From contig NZ_JAKRRW010000008.1 in assembly GCF_026191635.1 (NCBI RefSeq), positions 124,001 to 188,000 of the forward strand: a DNA stretch of 64,000 nt. The letters run 5' to 3'. The position numbers and the translations under genes are program-made. The DNA is from Photobacterium obscurum (GTDB lineage: Bacteria > Pseudomonadota > Gammaproteobacteria > Enterobacterales > Vibrionaceae). The first letter of the stretch is position 1. Every line of letters starts with the position of its first letter. Positions 1 through 8,397 of the stretch are shown here, piece after piece. The notes beneath the pieces are model-generated. The model saw only the letters and a program-made list of their open reading frames with translations, ran no database searches and was not told the DNA's origin.

Positions 1-111
1 TTTCTGCAGTTTTTTAGCCAGTTGGTTACGGTAATAGGCGCCAGGAATACACTCTCTGAGTATGCCGTTGGCATAAAAGGTGAGCTTACTGTTGTTATAT
101 TTGTTCGACAT
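1..111 (-). CDS. Partial LPS-locus protein, N-terminal 37 residues
   Basis: The reverse strand opens with ATG at 109-111 and stays open to the window edge, so only the first 37 residues are present. The N-terminus reads MSNKYNNSKLTFYANGILR and is followed by a Pro-Gly-Ala-Tyr-Tyr-Arg segment. That pattern recalls the start of lipopolysaccharide-core glycosyltransferases of the LPS-A/GT90 kind, but this is only an impression. It lies 63 bp downstream of waaF on the same strand inside an LPS cluster, which makes a cell-surface polysaccharide role likely. The function cannot be decided from this fragment. Confidence 0.5.
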   Translation of the reverse strand, partial: MSNKYNNSKLTFYANGILRECIPGAYYRNQLAKKLQK

Positions 112-174
112 TCTAGTTATGTAACCTCTTGAACGTTTGCAAAAGCTATATTGTGTAGGGGGAAGGTGGACGCT

Positions 175-1203
175 TTATTTTGCCAGTTGCTCTATTGCTT
201 GAATGACTTTCTGCGGTGGCAACTCTTTCAGGCATTTTAGATGGCCTAAAGGACATTCGCGCTTAAAGCAGGGGCGGCACTCTATATCGGTATGGACAAT
301 GGCGACTTGATCTGACAGGGGCGGTGTATAGTCTGGGGATGTTGAACCATAAACGGCAACGACCTTGCAGCCGACGGCCGCGGAAACATGCATTAACCCG
401 GAGTCATTGCTGACCACCGTATCGCAGGCAGCCAGCAAGTCAACAGCCTCGATTAGGTTTGTTTGTCCTGCAAGGTTAAAGCAAGATGCCTGTGCCTCTG
501 TTGATAAACTTTCTCTGATAGCAGCCGTTACCGGCTGATCTTTGGCCGAGCCGAAAAGCCAGATCTGGTAGCCTTGCCCAATCATTTCTTCGGCAACCTG
601 TGCATAATAGTGTTCTGGCCAGCGTTTGGCCGGGCCAAACTCTGCACCTGGGCATAAGCCGATCACGGGACGGTCGTTTTGTAGCTTTAACTTTGCCATG
701 GCGCTCTGCTGGTTGACGGTATCAATAGATAGCGAAGGTTTTGGCAAAGGGGGGAGCGAGGAACTGTTTTTCATTTCTGGCTTCGGGTAGGCCAGTGCGC
801 AATAACGCTCGATCATCAGGCCAAAATCTTTTTTGTTGGCGCGCAGATCATTGAGTAAGCCATATCGAGTTTCGCCTTTCCAACCGGTACGGACTGGAAT
901 TTTGGCAAACAGAGGGATCAGTGCTGATTTTGCTGAGTTGGGTAGAATATAGGCATGGGTGTAGGCATTTGCTTTTAGCTGTTTCCCTAGTTGGTATCGG
1001 CCTGCAAGGTTGAACTCGCCATGGCCGATTGGCATTTCAATCGCACGGTCGACTTCTGGCATTCTTTCGATGATAGGTTTACACCAGGCAGGAGCCAGTA
1101 CATCTAAAGTTGCATCAGGGTGTTGTTGCTTTAAGGTCTTATAAAGACATTGCGACATCACCATATCGCCAACCCAGGAAGGGCCGATAACAAGAATATT
1201 CAT
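175..1203 (-). CDS. waaF: ADP-heptose:LPS heptosyltransferase II (WaaF/RfaF)
   Basis: 342 residues, the usual length for WaaF. It is a GT9-family enzyme that adds the second L-glycero-D-manno-heptose to the LPS inner core at the cytoplasmic face of the inner membrane. The N-terminus MNILVIGPSWVGDMVMSQ carries the family's P-S-W-V-G-D-M-V signature. The C-terminal half has the nucleotide-sugar segment LCPGAEFGPAKRWP and the SNDSGLMHVSAA motif near residue 265. Its donor is made by HldD, encoded at 4770-5717. A terminator-like hairpin lies between it and the upstream glycosyltransferase gene, so it may be transcribed partly on its own. Clear assignment. Confidence 0.93.
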   Translation of the reverse strand: MNILVIGPSWVGDMVMSQCLYKTLKQQHPDATLDVLAPAWCKPIIERMPEVDRAIEMPIGHGEFNLAGRYQLGKQLKANAYTHAYILPNSAKSALIPLFAKIPVRTGWKGETRYGLLNDLRANKKDFGLMIERYCALAYPKPEMKNSSSLPPLPKPSLSIDTVNQQSAMAKLKLQNDRPVIGLCPGAEFGPAKRWPEHYYAQVAEEMIGQGYQIWLFGSAKDQPVTAAIRESLSTEAQASCFNLAGQTNLIEAVDLLAACDTVVSNDSGLMHVSAAVGCKVVAVYGSTSPDYTPPLSDQVAIVHTDIECRPCFKRECPLGHLKCLKELPPQKVIQAIEQLAK

Positions 1204-1254
1204 CAGAGATTTAAGCCTATTGATTCTATTGCTCTTAATGATATCACAAGAAAA

Positions 1255-1287
1255 GAGACAAAAGAGAGGGCGCTGATTGCGCCCTCA
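1255..1287 (-). terminator. Intrinsic terminator after the GT4 gene
   Basis: On the reverse strand GAGGGCGC (1279-1286) pairs with GCGCCCTC (1266-1273) around a 5-nt loop, followed by a T-rich tract. It sits just past the stop codon of the gene at 1293-2456. Confidence 0.7.
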
Positions 1288-1292
1288 AAGAC

Positions 1293-2456
1293 TTATTCTG
1301 CGTTTAGGTCGATAAAGCTTGCGGCAATTTTTTCAGGCGCATGGCGTTGCAGAAGTTGTTCGATTTCTGTCTGCGGCCGCTCTTTTTGTAAGGTTGCGTG
1401 AATTACTTTAGCCAACCCTTCAGGGGACATGTCAGCTAATTGCTCCGTGAGGGCTGGTGATCCCATGACCGACTGGACGCCTCCCGGGCATCGAGTCGCG
1501 ACAACATTGGTTCCGGCAGCAAAAGCTTCAATGATCACCATTCCCAACCCTTCAAACTTCGAACTTAATACAAACAAATCACTGTGATGCATCCAGATAT
1601 AAGGGGTAAGAGTCGCGCCAGGCATAACGACGTGTTTGGTTAGCCCCAAACTCTCGACAAGTTGCTTGATAGTGTCGCTTTCTTTGCCGTCACCGACTAA
1701 TACCAGCTGATGCTCAATACCATAGTCTTTTCTTAGAATATCGTAAGCCTTGACCAATAGAGGAAAATCTTTTTGAGGTACAAATCGACCGAGGCCAAGG
1801 ATATAAGGTTGAGTAGGCAGGCTTTCGAGTGGCTGTAAGGCTTTGTCCCCGATCTGCTTGCTATCTAACGGATTGGTAATAGTGGCCAGCTTGTTGACCG
1901 TAAAGCCCGCAGCCGCTTGATACTGTTTAAAGTTTTCGAGAACAGGCTCCGAGACGCAGGCAATATTTTTGTTCTGGAACAGTAGCTTGGCATACCACGA
2001 CTGCAAGGTATTTGGTGAGGTGGATGAAAAAATATTCTCGCATACCTGAATATAGCGAGGATCTTTATTTTGCCATAGCAACTCAAACGTTCCCTGACCT
2101 CGCATAATGATCATATCAAAAGGCTGGCCGTTTTTTTCTAACTGGCCTAGCTTGTATTTGAATATTTGTGACTGTATCAAGCCTTTCCAGACAAACAGGC
2201 TTTTAGGAAGTATCACATTCATTAACCGTGCAAAGACTTCCCACAGCAGGCCGATGCCGGTCATCATCATTAGCTTATCGAGATAAAACTGATGAATAGG
2301 AATGTTTTTGTTATCCGGGGTCAGTTCAACTTTGTTATTTTTTAGATAAATAAGATCGACATTATGTCCCTGGGCAGAAAAGGCATCGGCAAGGTTGACG
2401 GCTACTCTTTCCATTCCCCCGATTCTTAATGAGCGTACAACGATCGCTATTCGCAT
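1293..2456 (-). CDS. Glycosyltransferase family 4, LPS/O-antigen sugar transfer
   Basis: 387 residues with the two-domain layout of GT4 (GT-B fold) transferases. The N-terminus MRIAIVVRSLRIGGMERVA has the GGxE acceptor-side motif. The C-terminal domain has ILGLGRFVPQKDFPLLVKA (around residue 220) and the donor-binding stretch SSKFEGLGMVIIEAFAAG (around residue 298), including the E-x7-E pattern. It should add a sugar to the LPS core or to a surface glycan at the cytoplasmic membrane. The acceptor and the sugar cannot be told from sequence. Its first codons overlap the end of the upstream ligase gene by 10 bp, so the two are translationally coupled. Confidence 0.85.
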   Translation of the reverse strand: MRIAIVVRSLRIGGMERVAVNLADAFSAQGHNVDLIYLKNNKVELTPDNKNIPIHQFYLDKLMMMTGIGLLWEVFARLMNVILPKSLFVWKGLIQSQIFKYKLGQLEKNGQPFDMIIMRGQGTFELLWQNKDPRYIQVCENIFSSTSPNTLQSWYAKLLFQNKNIACVSEPVLENFKQYQAAAGFTVNKLATITNPLDSKQIGDKALQPLESLPTQPYILGLGRFVPQKDFPLLVKAYDILRKDYGIEHQLVLVGDGKESDTIKQLVESLGLTKHVVMPGATLTPYIWMHHSDLFVLSSKFEGLGMVIIEAFAAGTNVVATRCPGGVQSVMGSPALTEQLADMSPEGLAKVIHATLQKERPQTEIEQLLQRHAPEKIAASFIDLNAE

Positions 2457-3676
2457 AGTTTACCTTCTTGTGTATAAATTTTTTCTTCTTTTGGTATCGT
2501 GCTATTTTTATTGAGTAAGATACTGATCATAAATAAAAATAGTGGGGCGGTAGAGCTTTGGCTTAATGGCACATCTGTAAGTGCGGCAATTGCGAAGAGA
2601 ACAACCATACAAGTTATGATGAACTTTTCTTTTGAGTTAGATCTATAGCTGAACCACAGAGGGGAAAATAAAACAATCAGAAAGATAATTAAACCTAGAA
2701 TGCCATTCTTAACCAATTTATCTATATATTGATTGTGATAATGACGAACCTTAAATGTAATTAGGCTCTTGTGAACAAGGTTTTTATTGTGCAATTCTTT
2801 AATGATTTCGCTATGCCTATCACCTACACCAAGAATTGGTGCAGATTTAGTTATAAGCACTCCAGCTCTCCACATTTGGAGGCGTAAACCAATGGAGGAA
2901 TCCTTAACGCCTTTCTCCATCAGCTTAAACTCATGCATTGTGGCGTTATATCTATTATTTATAGGCTCATAAGAGAAAAATAAGCTACAGGTTGCGGCAA
3001 AAAAAATGAGAATTATTTTATTCCTTGTTAATTTCACACTGTTTTTGTCTTTGATGAATCGTATGACTGTAAGAATTGCTAATACGGCCATTGCTAACCA
3101 TACACCTCGGCTTCCGGTATAAGTCATAGATATTAAGGCGATTAAGCTTGAACCAAATAATAATACTTTATGCTTTCTTTTTTCTGAATTAAGGGCTGTT
3201 TCAAAGGTGATTATCGCAAGAGCTGCACAGAAGGTTGCCAATGGAATTGCATTGATTACTAATTTTAGTCTAGAAAGTTGCAATACTTCAAGTTGCCATA
3301 TAAGGCTTGCTAATGTGCCAATTGATGATAAAGGGAGTAAATATAAAAATAGCTTTTTGTTTAGAAGATGAGTAGGGAAAAAAATTGAAAAAAGTAAGGC
3401 GCTAATTAATGCTCTAAGTTCACTTTGGCCAAATCCATAGACTTCATATGCTATTACTGCATGAACTGAAGCAATAAACAAAATCATTGAGAATTTGTTT
3501 GACTTTATATTTATCTTGGCAATATCAAATTTATATTTAAACACTGAAGCGAGAATAGATACGACAACTAAGGCAACAAGGTTTTTGTCACCATTTTCGA
3601 GCCAAAACAAACCAGTAAATAGCCAGATAACTGGAAGTAGAATCAAAAAATTCGTGATTTTATCTCTATAGCTCAT
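2447..3676 (-). CDS. waaL: O-antigen ligase family protein (WaaL-like, Wzy_C domain)
   Basis: 409 residues dominated by about ten hydrophobic segments, typical of O-antigen ligases/polymerases of the Wzy_C superfamily. A conserved GSRGVWLA segment lies near residue 188. A large periplasmic loop carries GVGDRH and the His-rich VRHYHNQYID motif, which in WaaL proteins contains the essential histidine. The likely role is joining undecaprenyl-linked O-antigen to the lipid A-core on the periplasmic side of the inner membrane. The position between core glycosyltransferases and lpxM supports a ligase over a polymerase, but the fold alone does not separate them. The gene is visibly more AT-rich than its neighbours. 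Confidence 0.75.
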   Translation of the reverse strand: MSYRDKITNFLILLPVIWLFTGLFWLENGDKNLVALVVVSILASVFKYKFDIAKINIKSNKFSMILFIASVHAVIAYEVYGFGQSELRALISALLFSIFFPTHLLNKKLFLYLLPLSSIGTLASLIWQLEVLQLSRLKLVINAIPLATFCAALAIITFETALNSEKRKHKVLLFGSSLIALISMTYTGSRGVWLAMAVLAILTVIRFIKDKNSVKLTRNKIILIFFAATCSLFFSYEPINNRYNATMHEFKLMEKGVKDSSIGLRLQMWRAGVLITKSAPILGVGDRHSEIIKELHNKNLVHKSLITFKVRHYHNQYIDKLVKNGILGLIIFLIVLFSPLWFSYRSNSKEKFIITCMVVLFAIAALTDVPLSQSSTAPLFLFMISILLNKNSTIPKEEKIYTQEGKLCE

Positions 3677-3702
3677 GCTGGTTTGTTTGCTCTTGTAAAT
3701 CT

Positions 3703-4662
3703 TTAAGTTTTATAAGGGTTTATAGTGCTATCTGGCCGTGTTTTTAACAACTGCAAAACCCACATATATTGCTCTGGATAGGACTTTACCATCTCTTCTA
3801 GTGCCTGAGCCAGAAGATTTGCATCCTGTTGAGAATCACCACTAGGTAGCTTCTTGATTTCTGGTGAAATGTGAATTTCAATTTTACCAGTGCTGTCATT
3901 ATAAACCGGCATCATCGGTACGATAGCTGCGCCTGTGAGCCGAGCAATTTTGCCCAAACCGGAGAAGGTGGCTTTTTTGGTGGCAAAGAAATCGGTAAAC
4001 ATGCTTTGCTCGAGGCCAAAGTCTTCATCTGGCAGGTAGTAGCCCATGTAGCCCTCTTTGATTGAGCGCAGGTAATGTTTGATACCGTCCTGACGAGCAT
4101 GGCATCGTCCGCCATATTGCAGGCGCTGGCGGCTGATCAGCCAGTCATAAACCGGTTGCCGGTGCTGGGGTTTCATCATTGCCGCGACAGGTAGCCCCAA
4201 TGATGCCCAGTAGATGGCCGGAAAATCGATGGCCCAACAATGGGGAACCAGCATGATCACACGGCGGTCAGCTGCCACAACCTCATCGAGATGCTCTTGA
4301 CCAAAAACTTCGGTGCGCTGCTGCAGGTATTTTCGGCTACGAAGGCTAAGATCGCCCATTGCCATAATTACCTGGGCTGCGGATGTGTACATATTATCTA
4401 TCATGACTTCACGTTGTTTGGCACTTTTCTCAGGAAAGCACAGCTCCAAGTTAACGCGTGCCCGGTGGCGGGCTTTTTTGATATGGCGGCCAATCTGTTT
4501 ACCCAAAAATCCGGCAATGGGATCGCGGATACGCCATGGAAGTAGGGCAAGCAGCATAAGGAGTAGTAAGCTAAGCCAGGTTCCCCAGTGCTTTGGGTGT
4601 AAAAAAGACCATTGAAATTTAGGGTCGTATAGAGCACGATTTTTATGTTTCGGTGTATTCAA
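3703..4662 (-). CDS. lpxM: Lipid A late acyltransferase, LpxM/LpxN type
   Basis: 319 residues, one N-terminal membrane segment (about 29-45) and an LpxL/LpxM/HtrB acyltransferase domain. The catalytic H-x4-D motif is visible as VPHCWAIDFPA near residue 140. The segments RLQYGGRCHARQDGIK and the C-terminal MWVLQLLKTRP...INPYK match E. coli LpxM more closely than LpxL. It adds a secondary acyl chain to Kdo2-lipid A in the inner membrane. In Vibrio cholerae the equivalent enzyme is LpxN, which adds a 3-hydroxyacyl chain, and which chain is used here is not visible. It is the first gene of a minus-strand run (lpxM, waaL, GT4) with short gaps. Confidence 0.85.
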   Translation of the reverse strand: MNTPKHKNRALYDPKFQWSFLHPKHWGTWLSLLLLMLLALLPWRIRDPIAGFLGKQIGRHIKKARHRARVNLELCFPEKSAKQREVMIDNMYTSAAQVIMAMGDLSLRSRKYLQQRTEVFGQEHLDEVVAADRRVIMLVPHCWAIDFPAIYWASLGLPVAAMMKPQHRQPVYDWLISRQRLQYGGRCHARQDGIKHYLRSIKEGYMGYYLPDEDFGLEQSMFTDFFATKKATFSGLGKIARLTGAAIVPMMPVYNDSTGKIEIHISPEIKKLPSGDSQQDANLLAQALEEMVKSYPEQYMWVLQLLKTRPDSTINPYKT

Positions 4663-4688
4663 CGAAAGGACCTTACTGCTTTACTGAA

Positions 4689-4722
4689 TAAAAAAATGCT
4701 GCAAGCAGGTGCTTGCAGCATG
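4689..4722 (-). terminator. Strong intrinsic terminator of hldD
   Basis: A perfect 12-bp inverted repeat, ATGCTGCAAGCA (4696-4707) and TGCTTGCAGCAT (4710-4721), is followed on the reverse strand by a run of seven T. It ends the hldD transcript before lpxM, so hldD is a separate unit. Confidence 0.88.
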
Positions 4723-4769
4723 ATTGTATTTTAACTATTCAGCTAGCTGAAGTTGTTCGCAGCTCTTGA

Positions 4770-5717
4770 TCAGCTGTTGTTCAGGATTGCCATATACTCG
4801 GCTACACCCTCGGCCACTGATTTGAATGACTCATTGTAACCGGCTGCACGTACCTTGGTTAGATCTGCTTGGGTAAATGCCTGGTAACGGCCTTTCAGGT
4901 GCTCAGGGAACGGGATCTCTTCTACTTCACCCTTGCCATGGTGTTTGATGACGGCCTTGGCGACTTCGCGGAACGATTCGGCATTGCCGGTACCACAGTT
5001 GAAAATTCCCGAGACACCGTTCTCCCAGAACCATAGGTTCATCTTGCACACATCACCGACATAGACGAAGTCTCGCTTGAAGGTGTCTGAGCCTTCGAAC
5101 AATTTGGGGTTATCGCCATTTTTGATTTGAGTGTTGAGATGGAAAGCTACCGAGGCCATGCTGCCTTTGTGCTGCTCGCGTGGGCCGTAGACATTGAAGT
5201 AGCGGAAACCGGTGATCTGAGACAGGGTTTCGCCATGCTCTTCGGCATCTTGCCAGATGCGGCGAACATAGTTATCGAACTGCTGTTTGGAGTAGCCGTA
5301 TACATTCAGCGCGCCTTCATAAGGCTTTTCTTCGATGAAGTCATGGTCGCGGCCGCCGTAGGTGGCAGCTGATGAAGCATATAGGAACGGGATCTGGCGT
5401 TCCAAACAGTAATGCAGCAACTCTTTCGAGTACTCGTAGTTGTTAAGCATCATGTACTTGCCGTCCCACTCGGTGGTGGCAGAACAAGCACCTTCATGGA
5501 AAACGGCATCGATAGGGCCAAATTCATCACCAGCCATGATTTGGGTGATGAAGTCTTCTTTGTCCATGTAATCAGCGATGTCCAGATCAACCAGATTGGC
5601 AAATTTGGTTCCGTCTTTTAGGTTATCAACCACCAAGATGTCGTTGCGACCTTGCTCATTGAGAGCCTTTACGATATTGCTGCCGATCATGCCGGCGCCA
5701 CCAGTTACAATAATCAT
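4770..5717 (-). CDS. hldD: ADP-L-glycero-D-manno-heptose 6-epimerase (HldD/RfaD)
   Basis: 315 residues, an extended short-chain dehydrogenase. It shows the N-terminal NAD(P)-binding [11 protein letters not shown] glycine motif (residues 6-16) and the catalytic YGYSK (Y-x3-K) near residue 140, followed by [20 protein letters not shown], which is characteristic of HldD. It converts ADP-D-glycero- to ADP-L-glycero-D-manno-heptose in the cytosol, making the donor for WaaF. It is transcribed divergently from a TetR-family gene with about 113 bp between them, and ends at its own terminator. Clear assignment. Confidence 0.95.
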   Translation of the reverse strand: MIIVTGGAGMIGSNIVKALNEQGRNDILVVDNLKDGTKFANLVDLDIADYMDKEDFITQIMAGDEFGPIDAVFHEGACSATTEWDGKYMMLNNYEYSKELLHYCLERQIPFLYASSAATYGGRDHDFIEEKPYEGALNVYGYSKQQFDNYVRRIWQDAEEHGETLSQITGFRYFNVYGPREQHKGSMASVAFHLNTQIKNGDNPKLFEGSDTFKRDFVYVGDVCKMNLWFWENGVSGIFNCGTGNAESFREVAKAVIKHHGKGEVEEIPFPEHLKGRYQAFTQADLTKVRAAGYNESFKSVAEGVAEYMAILNNS

Positions 5718-5830
5718 GGCTATTCCAGTCTTTAATACAATGGGACAACGGCCGCATAAGTGCCACCGTTATGAATATTCTTTGTGATAACATTACACTA
5801 TTGCCATCGGGCGACGGAAGTGAGAAGCAA

Positions 5831-6475
5831 ATGAAGACCCGCGACAGAATTATTCAGGCTGCACTGGAGCTTTTCAACGAAAGCGGCGAGCCAAACATAA
5901 CCACGAACCATATTGCCGCTCATCTGGGGATCAGCCCCGGCAATCTGTATTATCATTTTCGCAATAAAGAAGAGATTATACACAGTATTTTTGATGAATA
6001 CGCTCGGGATCTAAGTATTCGCTTTCAGCCTCAGGACGAATCGGATGTCACCGCCGACAACTTGCTCGGCTATCTCGATGCGGTATTTATGCTGATGTGG
6101 CGCTATCGATTTTTCTATGCCAACCTGCCTGACATCTTGCGCAGGGACCCCGAGCTCCAGCAGAAATACCTGGCGGCTCAGGAGGAGTTACATCTGAATA
6201 TCATGGCCATGATGAACAGTTTTCGCGTTAGCGGGCTGCTTGAGCTGGATGATGATGAGTTGCTGAATCTGGCGAACACCCTGAAGCTGGTGGCCTCCAG
6301 CTGGATCTGTTACCAGACGACTCAGGCGGCTGGAGCCAAGATCACCAAGGCAGTGATTTATCAGGGTGTACTGCAGATGCTGAGCATTGTCCGTCCGCTG
6401 ACGACGGAAAAAGGCAAAGGGCAGGTGATGCAGCTGGAGTCGCACTACTGTGAACAGGTAGCGCAAAACACGTAA
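5831..6475 (+). CDS. TetR/AcrR family transcriptional regulator
   Basis: 214 residues from ATG 5831. A reading starting at 5771 is possible, but its extra 20 residues do not look like family sequence. The N-terminal helix-turn-helix is plain: RIIQAALELFNESG, then ITTNHIAAHLGISPGNLYYHF (residues about 23-43). The C-terminal ligand-binding part is helical, with YRFFYANLPDILRRDPELQ resembling the TetR_C group found beside hldD in Vibrionaceae. It probably binds the intergenic region shared with hldD. Ligand and targets are unknown. It converges on yibQ with 9 bp between the stop codons. Confidence 0.8.
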   Translation: MKTRDRIIQAALELFNESGEPNITTNHIAAHLGISPGNLYYHFRNKEEIIHSIFDEYARDLSIRFQPQDESDVTADNLLGYLDAVFMLMWRYRFFYANLPDILRRDPELQQKYLAAQEELHLNIMAMMNSFRVSGLLELDDDELLNLANTLKLVASSWICYQTTQAAGAKITKAVIYQGVLQMLSIVRPLTTEKGKGQVMQLESHYCEQVAQNT

Positions 6476-6484
6476 TGAGACCGC

Positions 6485-7207
6485 CTAGGGAGCCGGGTAA
6501 AGCGATGAAAGGCGAACTAGCCTAACGTTGTGCTTTTCGAGTTCAGGTAATTGTGCTTCAAGCGTTGCCAGTGTTACCGGGTAGGGGTGGCCAATGGCGA
6601 TGGCATAGCCATTGCGCTGGGCGCGTTTTATCGCTAATTTAAATTGTTGCTGTACAAACTCTTGGGTTTGAAAATGATCAAGGAAGATGTGCCGGCGAAG
6701 CGCGGGTATCCCCAAGGCCCGTGCTTGCTTTAAGGCCACGGATTTTGCGGTTGTCCGGCTGTCGAGGAAATAGATCCCTTGTTCATCTAGTACTGCCATC
6801 ACCCAGTCCATCGCCTGGATATTTTGGGTTAATGCGCTGCCCATATGATTATTCATGGCGACGGCGCCGGGAACGCGGCTCAGGGCATGGCGGAGCGTCT
6901 GTTGCAGTTCATCCTGTGTCATCTCGGCTGTGAGGGTCGTGAGCTCTAGGGGAGCCCGGTGTTGGGGCTGCATTGGCATATGGAGGAGCGTATCCCGCTG
7001 CTCCTGCCTAGCCTTTTGTGCGGTAGCAAGATCAAAGGGGGTATCGGGCAGGATTGATATACTGACTTCAGCTGGCAGGTCCGAAAGCGCAGCAGGCATT
7101 GCCCGATAGCCCAGGTCATCAATGACTATTGCCAACCGTGCAGCATGGAGATTGCCATGGGCGAGTAGGCCTAGAAGCAGAGAAAACCAGAGTGCAGTCC
7201 GTCGCAT
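6485..7207 (-). CDS. yibQ: Divergent polysaccharide deacetylase family protein (YibQ)
   Basis: 240 residues with an N-terminal signal peptide (MRRTALWFSLLLGLLAHGNLHA) and a periplasmic NodB-like (beta/alpha) barrel of the YibQ family. Visible landmarks are LAIVIDDLGYR near residue 25, MNNHMGSALT near 118 and IAIGHPYPVTL near 205. These keep the D-D and H-x-G patterns of the family. It is the last gene of gpmI-envC-yibQ, the same order as in E. coli, and it starts 24 bp after envC ends. Enzymatic activity is not established for the family. Linkage to envC suggests a cell-envelope role. Confidence 0.85.
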   Translation of the reverse strand: MRRTALWFSLLLGLLAHGNLHAARLAIVIDDLGYRAMPAALSDLPAEVSISILPDTPFDLATAQKARQEQRDTLLHMPMQPQHRAPLELTTLTAEMTQDELQQTLRHALSRVPGAVAMNNHMGSALTQNIQAMDWVMAVLDEQGIYFLDSRTTAKSVALKQARALGIPALRRHIFLDHFQTQEFVQQQFKLAIKRAQRNGYAIAIGHPYPVTLATLEAQLPELEKHNVRLVRLSSLYPAP

Positions 7208-7231
7208 TTCAGGTGTCCTTATTAAAGCTGT

Positions 7232-8389
7232 CTACCTTGTAAGCCAGCCTTTGGGGTTGATGGGGCTGCCTTTGCGGCGTATTTCGAAATACAGCCCGGA
7301 ACGTTCCTGGCCGCCACTGTCACCGACCAGGGCGATGGCATCCTTAGCCTGAACCGTATCGCCGACCTTCTTCAGTAGTGTCTGGTTGTAGCCATAGAAG
7401 CTCATGTCTCCCTTGCCATGGTCGATCACCAGCATCAGTCCGTAGCCGCGTAACCAGTCGGCAAAAACCACTTTGCCGGAGTAGACGGCTTTGACTTTGC
7501 TGCCTGCTGGTTTGCTGATCACCATCCCCTTCCAGCGTAGTTCACCTTGTTGTGGTGTACCATAGTTGTGGAGGATAGAGCCTGTTACCGGCCAGGGTAG
7601 TTTACCCTTATGCTTGGCCAGTCCATCCATCGGTGCCCGGCGTGCCGCTTCGGCTGCTGCCTTGGCCTTGGCGATTTCCTTGATCAGGCGTTGCTCGTTG
7701 GTTTTCAGCTCTGACAGGTACTGGCTGTCAGACTTGAGCTGGCCTTTGATCTGGCGAACCGTTTTTTTGCGCTGCTGCCGTTCTTTTTCCAGCTTGCTTT
7801 TTTCGGTTTTCAGCTGGGTCAGCAATGTTTGCTGTTGTTGGCGCTGCTGGGTGAGCTGGTGTTTTTTAAGCTGTATTTCTGTCGAGGTTGCGGCCAGTTG
7901 GTCGAGCGCATTGGCGCGTGCTTCGCTGAGGCGCTCGGCGTAGACTGACATACGGTCAAGCTCGGTACTGTCTTCGCCACTGAGCAGGGTCGCTAGCTGA
8001 CTGTGCTGGCCTTGACGGTATTGGGTGTTGAGGAGTTCTTTTAGCATCTCCTGTTGACCAAACTGCAGCTGTTGAAGCTGCTGTTGCTCCTGTTGCAGCT
8101 CGGAGATGGAACGGTTGAGCTGGGTGAGCTGGGTATCAGCTTTGTGGATTTTTTTTGCTGCTGTGGCAATACTGAGTTCTTGTTGCTTGAGGGATTTCTG
8201 TAGCGTGTTAACTTTTTTCTGCTTGCTGCCCAGTTGCTCTTGCTGGCGAGAGATTTCCTGTTTTACACCGTCGAGCTGGTTCTGGTTTGCTGCGCTGAGC
8301 GGCAGGGAAAATGCTAGGTATAACAAAGCGCCAGTGCATAATGCACTGGCGCGGAGAGTTTGGTTGAGGTATTTGATCTTATCCCGCAT
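7232..8389 (-). CDS. envC: Murein hydrolase activator EnvC
   Basis: 385 residues: an N-terminal membrane/signal segment (about 15-33), then a long Gln/Lys-rich coiled coil (about 38-245), then a C-terminal LytM/M23 domain (about 262-385). The LytM domain is degenerate. The zinc-binding H-x3-D is replaced by HNYGTPQQG and the final H-x-H by FYGYNQ. This is the hallmark of EnvC, which activates the amidases AmiA/AmiB at the septum through FtsEX and does not cleave murein itself. It starts 8 bp downstream of gpmI, so the two are cotranscribed. Confidence 0.92.
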   Translation of the reverse strand: MRDKIKYLNQTLRASALCTGALLYLAFSLPLSAANQNQLDGVKQEISRQQEQLGSKQKKVNTLQKSLKQQELSIATAAKKIHKADTQLTQLNRSISELQQEQQQLQQLQFGQQEMLKELLNTQYRQGQHSQLATLLSGEDSTELDRMSVYAERLSEARANALDQLAATSTEIQLKKHQLTQQRQQQQTLLTQLKTEKSKLEKERQQRKKTVRQIKGQLKSDSQYLSELKTNEQRLIKEIAKAKAAAEAARRAPMDGLAKHKGKLPWPVTGSILHNYGTPQQGELRWKGMVISKPAGSKVKAVYSGKVVFADWLRGYGLMLVIDHGKGDMSFYGYNQTLLKKVGDTVQAKDAIALVGDSGGQERSGLYFEIRRKGSPINPKGWLTR

Positions 8390-8397
8390 GGGATTGA

